Under the pieces are notes generated by a model, which saw only the letters and a list, made by a program, of their open reading frames with translations, did not search any database and was not told the origin of the DNA. DNA of 64,000 nucleotides from Aridibacter sp965216195 (GTDB lineage Bacteria > Acidobacteriota > Blastocatellia > Pyrinomonadales > Pyrinomonadaceae), in NCBI GenBank assembly GCA_965216195.1, contig OZ244151.1, positions 1,054,001 to 1,118,000 of the forward strand, read 5' to 3'. Position numbers and translations under genes: made by a program. Shown one piece after another: positions 51,903-60,678 of this stretch; the stretch's first letter is position 1, and every line of letters begins with the position of its first letter.

Positions 51903-51923
51903 ATCATTTATTCACCTACTTTT

Positions 51924-53348
51924 ATGCGCGTTGCAGTCCTATCATCCGAAGCAGTTCCATACTCAAAAACCGGCGGGTTGGCTGACGTTGCGGGGGCCTT
52001 GCCAAAAGCACTTCGCCGAATTGGTATCGATTCCTTTTTGATTACTCCCTGCTATCTGCAAACAAAAGGCGAGCATCTTTGGGAAGTCGCGGTTGATGAT
52101 TTGCGGTTGGATTGGCGTGGGAATCCATTTCGGGCGAAGGTGTTTTATTCCGAAGCAAATGGTTCGCCCACCTATCTGATTGACGCGCCTGAGTTTTTTC
52201 ACCGGGATTCGATTTACGGTTACACGGAAGACTACGAGCGTTTCGCTTTTTTTGCCCAAGCCGCTTTGGTTTTATTAAAGCGACTCGGTAAGCCGCCCGA
52301 TATAATCCACTTAAACGACTGGCATTGCGGGTTTGCTGCGGTGAAAATTGCACATCTACGTTTCTGGGATAAATACTGGAAGAATACGCGAACTGTTTTT
52401 TCGATACATAATCTGGCTTATCAAGGAGAGTTTGGGGCTGGCGAACTTTGGGATTTGGGGTTCGGAAGCGATTTTGAGCGGGATCATTTCGCGTTTAAAG
52501 GATACGCGTCCGCGCTAAAAGGTGGGTTAAGCTCGGCTGACACTCTTTCGACCGTTTCGGCGAAATATGGGCAGGAAATTCAGCAGGCGGAAAATGGATA
52601 TGGACTCGATTGGCTTCTTAGATTGCGTAGCAGCAATTTAACAGGTATTACAAACGGGGTTGATTACGAGGTTTGGAATCCCGAAACAGATCCCAACCTT
52701 CCCGCACATTTCAATTTTATGAACCTAACGGGTAAGACCGAGTGTAAACGTGCCCTGCTCGAAAATTTTATGCTGCCGGCGGATCTAGGCCGACCGCTTT
52801 TTGCGATAATAACAAGGCTAACCGCGCAGAAGGGAATCGAACTAATTCAGCAGGTCGCCGGCGATATAATTGAAACCGGAGCATATTTTATTGCGCTCGG
52901 GTCTGGCGATAAATCTTACGAAGATTTCTTCCAACGTTTGCGCCAATATGCACCCAGACAAGTCGGCGTCTATGCCGGCTATAATGAAGAGCTCGCACAC
53001 AAGATTGAAGCGGGAGCAGATATGTTTCTAATGCCCTCTCGCTTTGAGCCGTGCGGACTAAACCAAATGTATTCACTGCGCTACGGCACCGTACCGATCG
53101 TGCGCGCAGTCGGTGGATTAGACGATACGATTGAGAATTTTGATCGGGTAAATGGCAAGGGAAACGGGTTTAAGTTTTCGGAATTTAGGGGAGATAAATT
53201 CCTTGAAAAAATATACGAAGCGCTATTTGCCTATGCAGAGCCTGAAGATTGGCGCGCGCTTCAGCGAAATGGAATGATGCAGGATAATTCGTGGGAAAAT
53301 GCAGCGCGGAAATACGTTTCGCTATATCAGAAAACGCTTGGTAATTAG
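51924..53348 (+). CDS. glgA: Glycogen synthase (ADP-glucose)
   Basis: 474 residues from the ATG at 51924, giving the family start MRVAVLSSEAVPYSKTGGLA; an open frame upstream overlaps the terminator and is not used. KTGGLADV binds ADP-glucose, STVSAKYGQEI and GITNGVDYEVWNPETD are GT5 blocks, and FEPCGLNQMYSLRYGTVPIV with GGLDDTIEN forms the C-terminal nucleotide site. It extends alpha-1,4-glucan chains for storage. No other glg gene is adjacent. Confidence 0.95.
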   Translation: MRVAVLSSEAVPYSKTGGLADVAGALPKALRRIGIDSFLITPCYLQTKGEHLWEVAVDDLRLDWRGNPFRAKVFYSEANGSPTYLIDAPEFFHRDSIYGYTEDYERFAFFAQAALVLLKRLGKPPDIIHLNDWHCGFAAVKIAHLRFWDKYWKNTRTVFSIHNLAYQGEFGAGELWDLGFGSDFERDHFAFKGYASALKGGLSSADTLSTVSAKYGQEIQQAENGYGLDWLLRLRSSNLTGITNGVDYEVWNPETDPNLPAHFNFMNLTGKTECKRALLENFMLPADLGRPLFAIITRLTAQKGIELIQQVAGDIIETGAYFIALGSGDKSYEDFFQRLRQYAPRQVGVYAGYNEELAHKIEAGADMFLMPSRFEPCGLNQMYSLRYGTVPIVRAVGGLDDTIENFDRVNGKGNGFKFSEFRGDKFLEKIYEALFAYAEPEDWRALQRNGMMQDNSWENAARKYVSLYQKTLGN

Positions 53349-53351
53349 AGA

Positions 53352-53897
53352 ATGCTTTTTTTCGAGATAGATAAAGGGGTTGAGTTGCGATTAGTTGCCA
53401 GGCGTTACGATGAAGAATTGTGTGAGGTCGTGCAGGAGAATTCCGAACATTTGGGCGAATGGATGCCCTGGGCCGTCCCGGATTACGACATATTGAGCGC
53501 AACGGATTTTATTGAGGCAAAGCTAAGGAACGTCGCCAAAGAAACGGAACTCCCGCTAGTAGTTTTTATCGAAGGTAAAATCGCCGGAACAATCAGTCTT
53601 TTTAAAATCGATAAGATAAATAGATCTGCCGAAATTGGTTATTGGCTTCGAAAAAGCGCGGAAAAAAGGGGGGTCATGACCAAATGCTGCGAGGCGATAA
53701 TCAAACACGGTTTCGAAGAATTAAATCTTAACCGAATTGTGATAAGATGTGCGACGGAAAATTTCAAGAGCCAGGCAATCCCGGAGAGATTAGGTTTCAC
53801 AAAAGAGGGCGTTTCGCGACAAGTGGAATGGCTCCACGACAGGTTTGTGGGATTGGTGGTCTATTCATTATTAAAAGAGGAATGGGAGAAACAGTAG
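53352..53897 (+). CDS. GNAT acetyltransferase, RimJ/RimL type
   Basis: 181 residues, starting 3 bp behind glgA. LRLVARRYDEELCEVVQENS opens the fold; EIGYWLRKSAEKRGVMTKCC carries the acetyl-CoA turn in a form without the usual Gly-x-Gly, and LNLNRIVIRCATENFKSQAI then PERLGFTKEGVSRQVEWLHD complete it. The family acetylates ribosomal protein N-termini or small amines; the substrate is unknown. It is distinct from the GNAT at 39282. Confidence 0.88.
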   Translation: MLFFEIDKGVELRLVARRYDEELCEVVQENSEHLGEWMPWAVPDYDILSATDFIEAKLRNVAKETELPLVVFIEGKIAGTISLFKIDKINRSAEIGYWLRKSAEKRGVMTKCCEAIIKHGFEELNLNRIVIRCATENFKSQAIPERLGFTKEGVSRQVEWLHDRFVGLVVYSLLKEEWEKQ

Positions 53898-53974
53898 TCA
53901 GTGGACAGTAACCAGTGAACAGTATTTGCGAGAAAAAATTTTACTGACAACTGAAAACCGATTACCGACCACTA
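53895..53974. repeat. Quasi-palindromic intergenic element C
   Basis: Left arm with words AGTCAGTGGACAGTAACCAG (from 53896) and right arm ACTGACAACTGAAAACCGAT (from 53943) ending in CCGACCACTA. The inverse of the right arm matches the left with mostly A/G and C/T changes. It bridges the GNAT stop and purA, whose ATG comes 3 bp later. Confidence 0.5.
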
Positions 53975-53977
53975 TTT

Positions 53978-55306
53978 ATGATAATCGTAATTATCGGTTC
54001 GCAATGGGGCGACGAAGGAAAAGGAAAAGTAGTAGATTTATTGGCTGATCGGTTCGATATTGTTTCGCGGTATCAGGGAGGTCACAACGCCGGACATAGC
54101 GTTTATGTCGGGGATAAAGCCTTTGTTTTAAGACTTTTACCGTCAGGTATTATTCACGAAGATTCGACCTGTGTACTCGGAAACGGAATGGTAATCGATC
54201 CGATCGCGTTTTTTGAGGAGGTCGATCAGATCGAAGAGAAGGGGATTTCCGTTACGCCCGAAAGACTAAAAGTTTCGAGTCGCGCACACTTGATAATGCC
54301 TTATCACCGTGCCCTCGATCACACTTCCGAAGAACGTCTTGGCAACGAAAAAATTGGTACAACACTTCGGGGAATCGGACCATGCTATGAAGATAAGGCG
54401 GGCAGACGCGGTATCCGGGTGGCAGACGCGCTCGTTCCAGAGGTATTAAAGGCTCGAATCGAACGAAACCTTGAGGAAGCAAATCGCGTGATTGTTCTTT
54501 ATGGACGCGAGCCGCTTCGATCGGATGAGATTTACGAGGAAATTTCGGCCTTAGCGGAGCGTTTGCGGCCTTTCGTTTGCGAAGCGTCGCACTTCTTCTC
54601 CGAAGCGAGAAAGCAACACAAGAAAATTTTACTTGAAGGAGCCCAGGCCACGCTTCTCGATGTCGATCACGGAACATATCCTTTCGTGACTTCATCAAAC
54701 CCGACGGCCGGAGGCGCGTCCGTAGGTGCCGGGATTCCCCCGCACCATATCTCGGGTGTTTTAGGCATTGTCCGAACATATGCGACGCGTGTGGGTGAAG
54801 GACCGTTTCCGACCGAGATGCTCGAGGACGAACAGGAAATGGCTGATCTGATTCGCAAACGCGGAAACGAATTTGGCTCCGTGACGGGAAGACCAAGACG
54901 CTGCGGCTGGTTTGACGCCGTAGCCTCTCGTTATGCAGCCGAGCTCAATGGTTTTGACTCCATTGCCTTAACGAAAATCGACGTGCTTGATGCGCTTGAG
55001 GAAATAAAAGTTTGCGTTGGATATGAGATCGATGGAGAGCGTGTTGATACGTTTCCCGCGGTTTCCCAGGACTTGAGGCAGATCAAGCCGATTTACGAAA
55101 CCCTTGAGGGTTGGAAGTCGGATACTGCTGGAACTACGAATATTGAGGATTTGCCCAAAAAAGCAAAGGAATACGTCGATTTTTTGTCTGAGGTAATTGG
55201 AGTTGAGATCGGACTGGTTTCGACCGGACCGGAACGCGATCAGACAATCATTTTGAAGGATTCAGTGATGGAAAGTTGGTTTAAGGAACAAGCTGAAACT
55301 GCTTGA
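53978..55306 (+). CDS. purA: Adenylosuccinate synthetase
   Basis: 442 residues. GSQWGDEGKGKVVDLLADRF is the GTP-binding loop with the catalytic Asp; QGGHNAGHSVYVG holds the catalytic His; GTTLRGIGPCYEDKAGRRGI binds IMP; SVTGRPRRCGWFDAVASRYA and LTKIDVLDAL complete the active site. The enzyme joins IMP and aspartate with GTP in AMP synthesis. Length and motifs are standard. Confidence 0.97.
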   Translation: MIIVIIGSQWGDEGKGKVVDLLADRFDIVSRYQGGHNAGHSVYVGDKAFVLRLLPSGIIHEDSTCVLGNGMVIDPIAFFEEVDQIEEKGISVTPERLKVSSRAHLIMPYHRALDHTSEERLGNEKIGTTLRGIGPCYEDKAGRRGIRVADALVPEVLKARIERNLEEANRVIVLYGREPLRSDEIYEEISALAERLRPFVCEASHFFSEARKQHKKILLEGAQATLLDVDHGTYPFVTSSNPTAGGASVGAGIPPHHISGVLGIVRTYATRVGEGPFPTEMLEDEQEMADLIRKRGNEFGSVTGRPRRCGWFDAVASRYAAELNGFDSIALTKIDVLDALEEIKVCVGYEIDGERVDTFPAVSQDLRQIKPIYETLEGWKSDTAGTTNIEDLPKKAKEYVDFLSEVIGVEIGLVSTGPERDQTIILKDSVMESWFKEQAETA

Positions 55307-55331
55307 TTTTCTTTTACTAAAAGGCTAGAAT
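55303..55331 (+). promoter_or_regulatory. Promoter of tRNA-Lys
   Basis: TTGATT (55303-55308, overlapping the purA stop), 17-bp spacer, TAGAAT (55326-55331). The tRNA starts 45 bp further on. Confidence 0.5.
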
Positions 55332-55376
55332 CTGTAATTTCGTTGGACGAGAGTCTGCGAGGAAAAATGAAAATTT

Positions 55377-55452
55377 GGTCCGATAGCTCAGTTGGCAGAG
55401 CAACTGGCTTTTAACCAGTGGGTCGGAGGTTCGAGCCCTCCTCGGATCACCA
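55377..55452 (+). tRNA. tRNA-Lys (anticodon UUU)
   Basis: All arms fold: acceptor GGTCCGA with TCGGATC (one G-U), D arm GCTC/GAGC, anticodon stem ACTGG/CCAGT with loop CTTTTAA (anticodon TTT), and T arm GGAGG/CCTCC with loop TTCGAGC. The 3' CCA is encoded. It reads AAA/AAG lysine codons. Confidence 0.97.
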
Positions 55453-55468
55453 GTTTAATAAAGGGAAA

Positions 55469-55495
55469 GGCGATTCTTCGGAGTCGTCTTTTTTT
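55469..55495 (+). terminator. Rho-independent terminator of tRNA-Lys
   Basis: GGCGATTC (55469-55476) pairs with GAGTCGTC (55481-55488) across a TTCG tetraloop, followed by seven T. Confidence 0.85.
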
Positions 55496-55650
55496 GTCTG
55501 AAATGGAACGTCGATTTACTAAATTATGTAATTTCACCACAACCCGCTTCACTTTATCCCAAAATCCGGCAACTAGTCACAAATCGTCTCTGAAATCACC
55601 AAAAAAGCGTAATATCTATTCGTATTCAAAAATTGGTTGGAGGAACAGAC

Positions 55651-56343
55651 GTGATATTTTTTGCGGATAAAATTCTTAAGGTAGCAATAGCAATAGCTCT
55701 AATCTTGGCGTCTTTTGCTTGCCCGGTACACACGATTGGGCAGGAGCAGGCAAATTCCGGATCGCGTTCTGGTGTTGCCGCGAAGCCAAAAACAGTCACA
55801 TTTTCGAAAAAGGACCGTACCCACGGCTTGAAGGTCTTAAAAGAAAACAGAAAGAACTTCGAGAACGCTTTGCGCGGGTTAAGCGAGCGGCAGTTGAATT
55901 TTCGAACGGATCGCAAGCGCTGGTCGGTCGGGGAAGTGGCTCAACATATAATTCTTGCCGAGCAGCTCGTGTTATCGCTTATTCGGGACAAGGTCATAAA
56001 AACTCCGACGCCACCCGGAGCCGATAACTTTAGAATGAAAGACCAAGTCGTATTTCTGGCAATTACAAACCGCACTAAAAAATTTAACGCCCCGCCTGCG
56101 ATTCAACCAAAACAGGAGCGCGTGACAAAGCCGGAGTTGCTCAGGAAATTTGGCGAAACGAGGGATGAAACTGCGCGATTTCTCAATACGACGAAGGTCG
56201 ATCTGCGCAATCACTTTTGGAATAACCCGGGATTAGGTGCGATTGACGCGTATCAATCGGTTTTGTTTTTGAGCGCTCATTGCGAACGACATCTGGCCCA
56301 AATCGCTGAGATCAAAGAACATCCAAATTTCCCAAAAAAATAG
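55651..56343 (+). CDS. DinB-like protein with signal peptide
   Basis: 230 residues from the GTG at 55651, chosen for GGAGGA six bases upstream. A hydrophobic export segment (about 6-24, IALILASFACPV) precedes a four-helix DinB-type domain: LKENRKNFENALRGLSERQL, RWSVGEVAQHIILAEQLVLS and LFLSAHCERHLAQIAEI. The His residues of AQHIILAE and HCERH sit where DinB/YfiT proteins bind metal. These act as metal-dependent thiol S-transferases or damage-inducible proteins; an exported form is unusual. Exact role unknown. Confidence 0.8.
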   Translation: MIFFADKILKVAIAIALILASFACPVHTIGQEQANSGSRSGVAAKPKTVTFSKKDRTHGLKVLKENRKNFENALRGLSERQLNFRTDRKRWSVGEVAQHIILAEQLVLSLIRDKVIKTPTPPGADNFRMKDQVVFLAITNRTKKFNAPPAIQPKQERVTKPELLRKFGETRDETARFLNTTKVDLRNHFWNNPGLGAIDAYQSVLFLSAHCERHLAQIAEIKEHPNFPKK

Positions 56344-56408
56344 TGGCGATCTTAGTTCGTTTTGCGGACAGGCGTGGACATGTTATTTAAAAGGTCAGCA
56401 AAATATAA

Positions 56409-56428
56409 CGACTGTTCGCGACTGTTCG
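56409..56428 (+). promoter_or_regulatory. Tandem 10-bp direct repeat, possible LytTR operator
   Basis: CGACTGTTCG occurs twice in a row, 32 bp before the sensor-kinase start. Direct repeats with a GTT core are what LytTR-domain regulators bind, and the operon encodes one; the one-turn spacing is shorter than in classical LytTR sites. Confidence 0.4.
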
Positions 56429-56459
56429 CATTTTCTTGTCCATTTGAACTAGCTAGACT

Positions 56460-57575
56460 GTGGAATCATCCGATCCTAATCTACGTCCCTTAGACTCATC
56501 CCATTTTGTCATCCGCAAATGGCTAATATTTTGGGGCTTATTGAGTTTCGTCGGACTGCTGTTAACCACGTCATTTTACGCATCGAGGTTTGGGAGCGAT
56601 GACTCGGTTAGCCTTGCGACAGCTTTGACGATTCAACTGACTCGTACGCAGGTCTGGGCGGCGCTATCAATTCTGATCATATTCCTTAATTTCAAATTTC
56701 GCGGTGAAGGAAGGCATTGGCTAAAAGTATTGTTGATGCATTTTCCCGTCAGTATTTTGTGGGCGCTCGCTTGCGCGTTTATATATGTTTTTATTATCTG
56801 GTTAGTAGACGGCGTGCTTAATTCGTATTTCGTTCCTTTTGCCAACCTTCTGGCAATCCACGTAGTTCCGACCGTTGTAGTCGGGATCCTGGCATACAAG
56901 ATAATTTTAACGACGGACATCGCCCTAAATTATAACCGCAAGTTTCACATAGCCGAGCAGCGCGCATTAAAACTGGAAAACCAGCTTACCCAAGCGCAGT
57001 TGCAAACTCTGAGGATGCAACTTCAACCCCATTTTTTATTTAACACCTTAAATTCCGTTTCGGATCTGACTTTAGAGAACCCAAAACGCGCAGTGAAAAT
57101 GATTGCCCGACTCGGAGATTTTCTGCGTTTTACAATCGAAAGCAGCGGCGATCAGGAAGCTACTCTTGAAAGAGAGATTGAGTTTCTGAAACACTATCTG
57201 GAAATCGAGCAGACGCGTTTTCGGGATCGTTTAAAAGTGGAATTTGACGTTGAGCCGAATGCTCGCTCTTCGAAGGTTCCGAGCCTTGTACTTCAGCCGA
57301 TCGTAGAAAACGCAATTAAACATGGTGTCTCGGGGAAGATGGGTACTGGTCATATTGCGATAAGAGCTGCAAGAAAAAAACGAAGGCTGATTCTCGAGGT
57401 TGAGAATGACGGAGCTAGAATTATTGCTAATGAAAGCGGAACCCTTTCGGGAGGAGTCGGGATTCGAAACACAAAAGACAGATTAGAGCAACTTTACGGA
57501 GATCGTTACTCTTTCGAATTCATCCCTCTAAAGGCCGGGGGAGCGAGGGTAACGCTGGAGATTCCGCTTAGCTAG
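56460..57575 (+). CDS. LytS-type sensor histidine kinase (His_kinase family)
   Basis: 371 residues, GTG start. Four membrane helices (about 20-45, 60-80, 90-118, 128-150) without a recognisable sensor domain are followed by a coiled coil and the His_kinase domain: LRMQLQPHFLFNTLNSVSDL carries the phosphorylated His, then VPSLVLQPIVENAIKHGVSG (N box) and GGVGIRNTKDRLEQLYG (G box) of the ATPase. It should phosphorylate the LytTR regulator encoded 3 bp downstream. The stimulus is unknown. Confidence 0.93.
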   Translation: MESSDPNLRPLDSSHFVIRKWLIFWGLLSFVGLLLTTSFYASRFGSDDSVSLATALTIQLTRTQVWAALSILIIFLNFKFRGEGRHWLKVLLMHFPVSILWALACAFIYVFIIWLVDGVLNSYFVPFANLLAIHVVPTVVVGILAYKIILTTDIALNYNRKFHIAEQRALKLENQLTQAQLQTLRMQLQPHFLFNTLNSVSDLTLENPKRAVKMIARLGDFLRFTIESSGDQEATLEREIEFLKHYLEIEQTRFRDRLKVEFDVEPNARSSKVPSLVLQPIVENAIKHGVSGKMGTGHIAIRAARKKRRLILEVENDGARIIANESGTLSGGVGIRNTKDRLEQLYGDRYSFEFIPLKAGGARVTLEIPLS

Positions 57576-57578
57576 AAG

Positions 57579-58355
57579 ATGACGGATTTGAAGATCAAAG
57601 TTCTGATTGTTGATGACGAACCGCCGGCGCGTTCGATGATAGGCAAGCTCCTTTCAGATGATTCCGAGATCGAAATTGTTGGCGAATGCGCAAATGGCGT
57701 CGAGGCGATCGAGTCTCTCGATAAGCTTCGGCCCGACCTATTGTTTCTCGATATTCAAATGCCAGAGTTAGATGGGTTCGAGGTGCTTGAAGCACTTGAC
57801 GAGAAAAAGATACCGGAAGTAATTTTTGTAACCGCATTTGATCATTACGCCGTGCGGGCTTTTGATATTTCGGCCGTTGATTATCTTCTTAAGCCTTTTG
57901 ATCATGAGCGGATGGCAAAAGCCCTGGCTCGGGCAAAAACCAAGCTTGCCGAACGGCGAGACTTTGCCCGCAATCAGGATTTAATTAAGTTATTAAAGGA
58001 GTTGAGATCGAGGGAAACAAAAATCCGTCGTTTTGTGGTAAAGGATCGCGAGCGGGTTTTATTAATTCCGGTTGAAAACATTGATTGGATAAAGGCGGAT
58101 GGAAACTACCTTCTGCTGCATGAACAGGAAAAACGGCATATCATACGCAAGACGATGAAGCAGATTGCGCTGCGCCTCGACCCCGAAAAATTCGTGAGAA
58201 TTCATCGCTCGACAATTGTAAATCTAGAGCGTGTCAAGGAGTTACACGTTAATTTCAAGAACCAACACGCGGTTGTGTTGAAAAATGGTACCGAACTCAT
58301 ATTGAGTAGAAAATACCGCGAGGATCTCTCCAGGCGCCTGGGGATGAAGATATAG
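57579..58355 (+). CDS. LytTR-family response regulator
   Basis: 258 residues. The receiver domain has VLIVDDEPPARS, phosphoacceptor Asp58 in LLFLDIQMPELDG, Thr in VIFVTAFDHYA and Lys in DYLLKPFD. The LytTR DNA-binding domain (about 145-255) includes FVVKDRERVLLIPVENIDWI, DGNYLLLHEQ, FVRIHRSTIVNLERVKELHV and LILSRKYREDLSRRLG. It pairs with the kinase just upstream. The tandem repeat at 56409-56428 may be its own operator. Confidence 0.95.
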   Translation: MTDLKIKVLIVDDEPPARSMIGKLLSDDSEIEIVGECANGVEAIESLDKLRPDLLFLDIQMPELDGFEVLEALDEKKIPEVIFVTAFDHYAVRAFDISAVDYLLKPFDHERMAKALARAKTKLAERRDFARNQDLIKLLKELRSRETKIRRFVVKDRERVLLIPVENIDWIKADGNYLLLHEQEKRHIIRKTMKQIALRLDPEKFVRIHRSTIVNLERVKELHVNFKNQHAVVLKNGTELILSRKYREDLSRRLGMKI

Positions 58356-58357
58356 CG

Positions 58358-58411
58358 TAGGCGGTATGTGGTGAGCAGCGGGCAAGAAAGTAGTTAGCCG
58401 AAAACCGCCTA
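58358..58411. repeat. Quasi-palindromic intergenic element D
   Basis: TAGGCGGT (58358-58365) and its exact inverse ACCGCCTA (58404-58411), with a further AGC/GCT pair outside a one-base bulge. The left arm continues with near-repeats (GGTATGTGGTGAGCAGCGGG). It fills the gap between two convergent genes and has no T-run. Confidence 0.5.
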
Positions 58412-59407
58412 GCTCTGTTTGAATATGGTTAAGATATTTTGGCCGGTTAATTCCTCTCCAAGCGTTACTAGATCGCTGCCATTTGCGGTATCGAGGCATT
58501 CCGATTTAATAAAGTTTAGAATAAGACGGCCCAGCGCCTCTCGTTTTTCACTAACGTCTTTGCCCGGCAAATTATCCAGGTAACTTCGTCCCGCGGTTTC
58601 ATCAGTTGGATTAGTGATCAGAAAATGATTGGAGCCTTTGAAGATCGCGAGGTAGCGGGTTGATTCACCACCTAGGCCCGCCTCGAAAGTTTTAGCCAAA
58701 GGGGTTACGCAATCGCCATCTACTTTTCCATAGCGTTTTACGCTCGAGGAAATCACCCCGTCGTTGTCGCCGCCGGCAATAAAAACCGGAAGCGTCTCGT
58801 CTAAGGCTAGGAAGGTATCCGGTTCGAAACCCAACATGGTTGCGCCTTGCGAATGCGAGCCGTATGAAAATGCGCCGACCACATTCTCATAATGATGCGC
58901 ATTCATAATCGCAAGCGAGCCGCCCGCTGAGTGTCCGCCCAAAACAATCTTTTCAAGATCGAGTAAGCCCGAAAGCAGAGAGTCGTCTTGTATATTTTCA
59001 AGTTCTCGCAGGATTGCGGAAACAGCTGAAGTTGCCGGTTTAGTCCCGTATGTTTCCGGAGTCATCGCGCTTAAATCGACTCCCGGTGTTAAGCCCACGC
59101 TGTCTCCCGGGAGTGCTTCCGCAACCCAATCAAAACTGACGAAAACGATGCCATTTTCCGCGAATCTTTCGCCAAGCCACTGATAGCTTGCCGCAGAAAC
59201 ATTTACGCCGCTAAGAAAAATCACGACCGGGAAAGGAGCTTCTGCCTCTTCTACGGGCACAACGCCGAGGTTAAGCACTTCCTCAGATTCTTCAAACTTT
59301 GCAGGGTAAAAAACCTTCAGAAAAAGCGTGTTGTAAGGCGAATCGAATCCTTCTACCTCGACCGCACGATAAAACGCCCTGACCTTCCTCGTTATATTAA
59401 AATCCAT
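58409..59407 (-). CDS. Alpha/beta hydrolase (chlorophyllase/dienelactone hydrolase-like)
   Basis: 332 residues without a signal peptide. VVIFLSGVNVSAASYQWLGE is the strand-turn with the oxyanion hole; the nucleophile Ser is in VLGGHSAGGSLAIMNAHHYE; an acidic residue in VFIAGGDNDGVISSS and a His in FKGSNHFLITNPTDE complete a plausible triad. It would hydrolyse an ester of unknown identity. It converges on the LytTR regulator gene and diverges from the membrane protein pair at 59504. Confidence 0.85.
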   Translation of the reverse strand: MDFNITRKVRAFYRAVEVEGFDSPYNTLFLKVFYPAKFEESEEVLNLGVVPVEEAEAPFPVVIFLSGVNVSAASYQWLGERFAENGIVFVSFDWVAEALPGDSVGLTPGVDLSAMTPETYGTKPATSAVSAILRELENIQDDSLLSGLLDLEKIVLGGHSAGGSLAIMNAHHYENVVGAFSYGSHSQGATMLGFEPDTFLALDETLPVFIAGGDNDGVISSSVKRYGKVDGDCVTPLAKTFEAGLGGESTRYLAIFKGSNHFLITNPTDETAGRSYLDNLPGKDVSEKREALGRLILNFIKSECLDTANGSDLVTLGEELTGQNILTIFKQS

Positions 59408-59424
59408 AAACCACGATAATTATT

Positions 59425-59491
59425 TTGACAAACTATTTGTTCGCAATATAGTTTCATATAACCAATTCGTTATAAAGTGCATACAAATTTC
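59425..59491 (+). promoter_or_regulatory. Promoter plus conserved downstream motif (shared with TonB receptor gene)
   Basis: TTGACA (59425-59430), 16-bp spacer, TATAGT (59447-59452), then 16 bp on a 23-bp motif (59469-59491): GTTATAAAGT, two variable bases, ATACAAATTTC. The same arrangement occurs at 60679-60744. The motif lies at or just after the transcription start, where a repressor would act. Confidence 0.6.
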
Positions 59492-59503
59492 GCAGCGCAA
59501 GAT

Positions 59504-59983
59504 ATGACTAACCAGGCGGAGAAAATCGAAAAGGCCAAACGTAAAAAGCGAGTTGCGATTTGGAATCGGCGTCTGGCGTGGGTCACGCTTCCTATGCTTT
59601 TGATAAGCACCTTTTGCGTTTATGCGTCAGCACGGTATCCGGATTTACTGATCTTCGGGATTGTCACATCGCTGGTTTTTATCATCCTGCTGTTCATCCA
59701 TTCGGGTTTTAGCGTTTATTTGTTTGGTTTTCCCAGGTTCAGTTGGAGAATCAGAGTTTTGCATATTTATATCGGCTACGGCGTTTTCATTTTCACAATG
59801 ATTAGCCAGTCGATCATTGGTTTCGAACCCTACCACAACATTGCCTACGCAATAAATTGGCTCTTTATTGCGGCCCACGTAGCGCTTTCAACGCGCTTTA
59901 TGCTCAAGCGAAACGTGAAAAAGAAGCCCGAACCTGAACTCGAATATTATACCGGCGGAAAGATTTTTCGCGATCTAAATTAA
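59504..59983 (+). CDS. Four-helix membrane protein, possibly haem-binding
   Basis: 159 residues from the ATG at 59504 (a GTG nine codons upstream lies inside the conserved promoter motif and is rejected). After a basic cytoplasmic N-terminus come four helices with His residues in or near them (LFIHSGFSVYLF, RVLHIYIGYGVF, FIAAHVALSTRF), the pattern of small cytochrome b-like membrane proteins. The C-terminal tail is Lys/Glu-rich. No family assigned. It is co-transcribed with the gene 4 bp downstream. Confidence 0.65.
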   Translation: MTNQAEKIEKAKRKKRVAIWNRRLAWVTLPMLLISTFCVYASARYPDLLIFGIVTSLVFIILLFIHSGFSVYLFGFPRFSWRIRVLHIYIGYGVFIFTMISQSIIGFEPYHNIAYAINWLFIAAHVALSTRFMLKRNVKKKPEPELEYYTGGKIFRDLN

Positions 59984-59987
59984 CTTT

Positions 59988-60638
59988 ATGCTTACATTTT
60001 ATTACCTATTTGTAGCGCTTTGCCAGATAGTTTTTTTGTTTCTTATGCAGGGGCTTTTTAGGAAGTCGACCCGCTGGTACGCGCTTTTTCCGCTGATAAT
60101 TTTGTGTGGAATAATTTATGACAATCTAGTCATCGGGCTTGGAAGTTTTGTAGGGGAAGGCGATACGCTGAAACTTCTAAACTTGCCCCGATTTGTAATT
60201 CACGCTTTCTTTACGCCAACTTTGATAGTTTTTGCCTTTGGGGTTGCTAGACGTGTCGGGATCGGCTGGGCTCAAAGCAAACTCGCCCACATTCTTTTTT
60301 GCCTTCTTGCGACAGCTATGATCGCACTCGGTATTTACCACGAAATAGTCCTGCTTGAAATGGTACCAGAAGCGGAACACGGCACTATCCGTTACGTAAA
60401 CGCCAGTGCAGAAGGAGCTCCAGTCCCGCCGATTGTAACAATACTTGTATCGATGATTGTCGGAGTGTTTGTCTGGGTTAAGGCTAAGTTTCCCTGGTAT
60501 TTTGTTGGTTCACTTCTCATGTTTATTCTTGCACCGCTTGCGGCAACGATGGTCTGGGCAGGGAATTTGGGTGAGATATTTATGAGTTTTGGCAACGTTT
60601 CAGGCGAGAGAATTGCGCAGAATAAATCCAATAATTAA
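59988..60638 (+). CDS. Polytopic membrane protein of unknown function
   Basis: 216 residues with about seven hydrophobic helices (for example YYLFVALCQIVFLFLMQGLF, LAHILFCLLATAMIALGIYH and WYFVGSLLMFILAPLAATMV) and short loops. His residues occur in or beside helices (FVIHAFF, KLAHILF, GIYHEIV). No family recognised. It is coupled to the four-helix protein upstream and shares control motifs with the TonB receptor gene that follows on the same strand, which suggests a common role in uptake or redox handling of the receptor's ligand (inference). Confidence 0.65.
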   Translation: MLTFYYLFVALCQIVFLFLMQGLFRKSTRWYALFPLIILCGIIYDNLVIGLGSFVGEGDTLKLLNLPRFVIHAFFTPTLIVFAFGVARRVGIGWAQSKLAHILFCLLATAMIALGIYHEIVLLEMVPEAEHGTIRYVNASAEGAPVPPIVTILVSMIVGVFVWVKAKFPWYFVGSLLMFILAPLAATMVWAGNLGEIFMSFGNVSGERIAQNKSNN

Positions 60639-60678
60639 AGTCATCCCTCGGCCGGTTTAAATTTCTGTTAATAATATC

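Noticed and set aside
51789..51923. Upstream extension of glgA by 45 codons
   Set aside because: It would start inside the rho terminator and inverted repeat; the family's normal N-terminus begins at the ATG at 51924.
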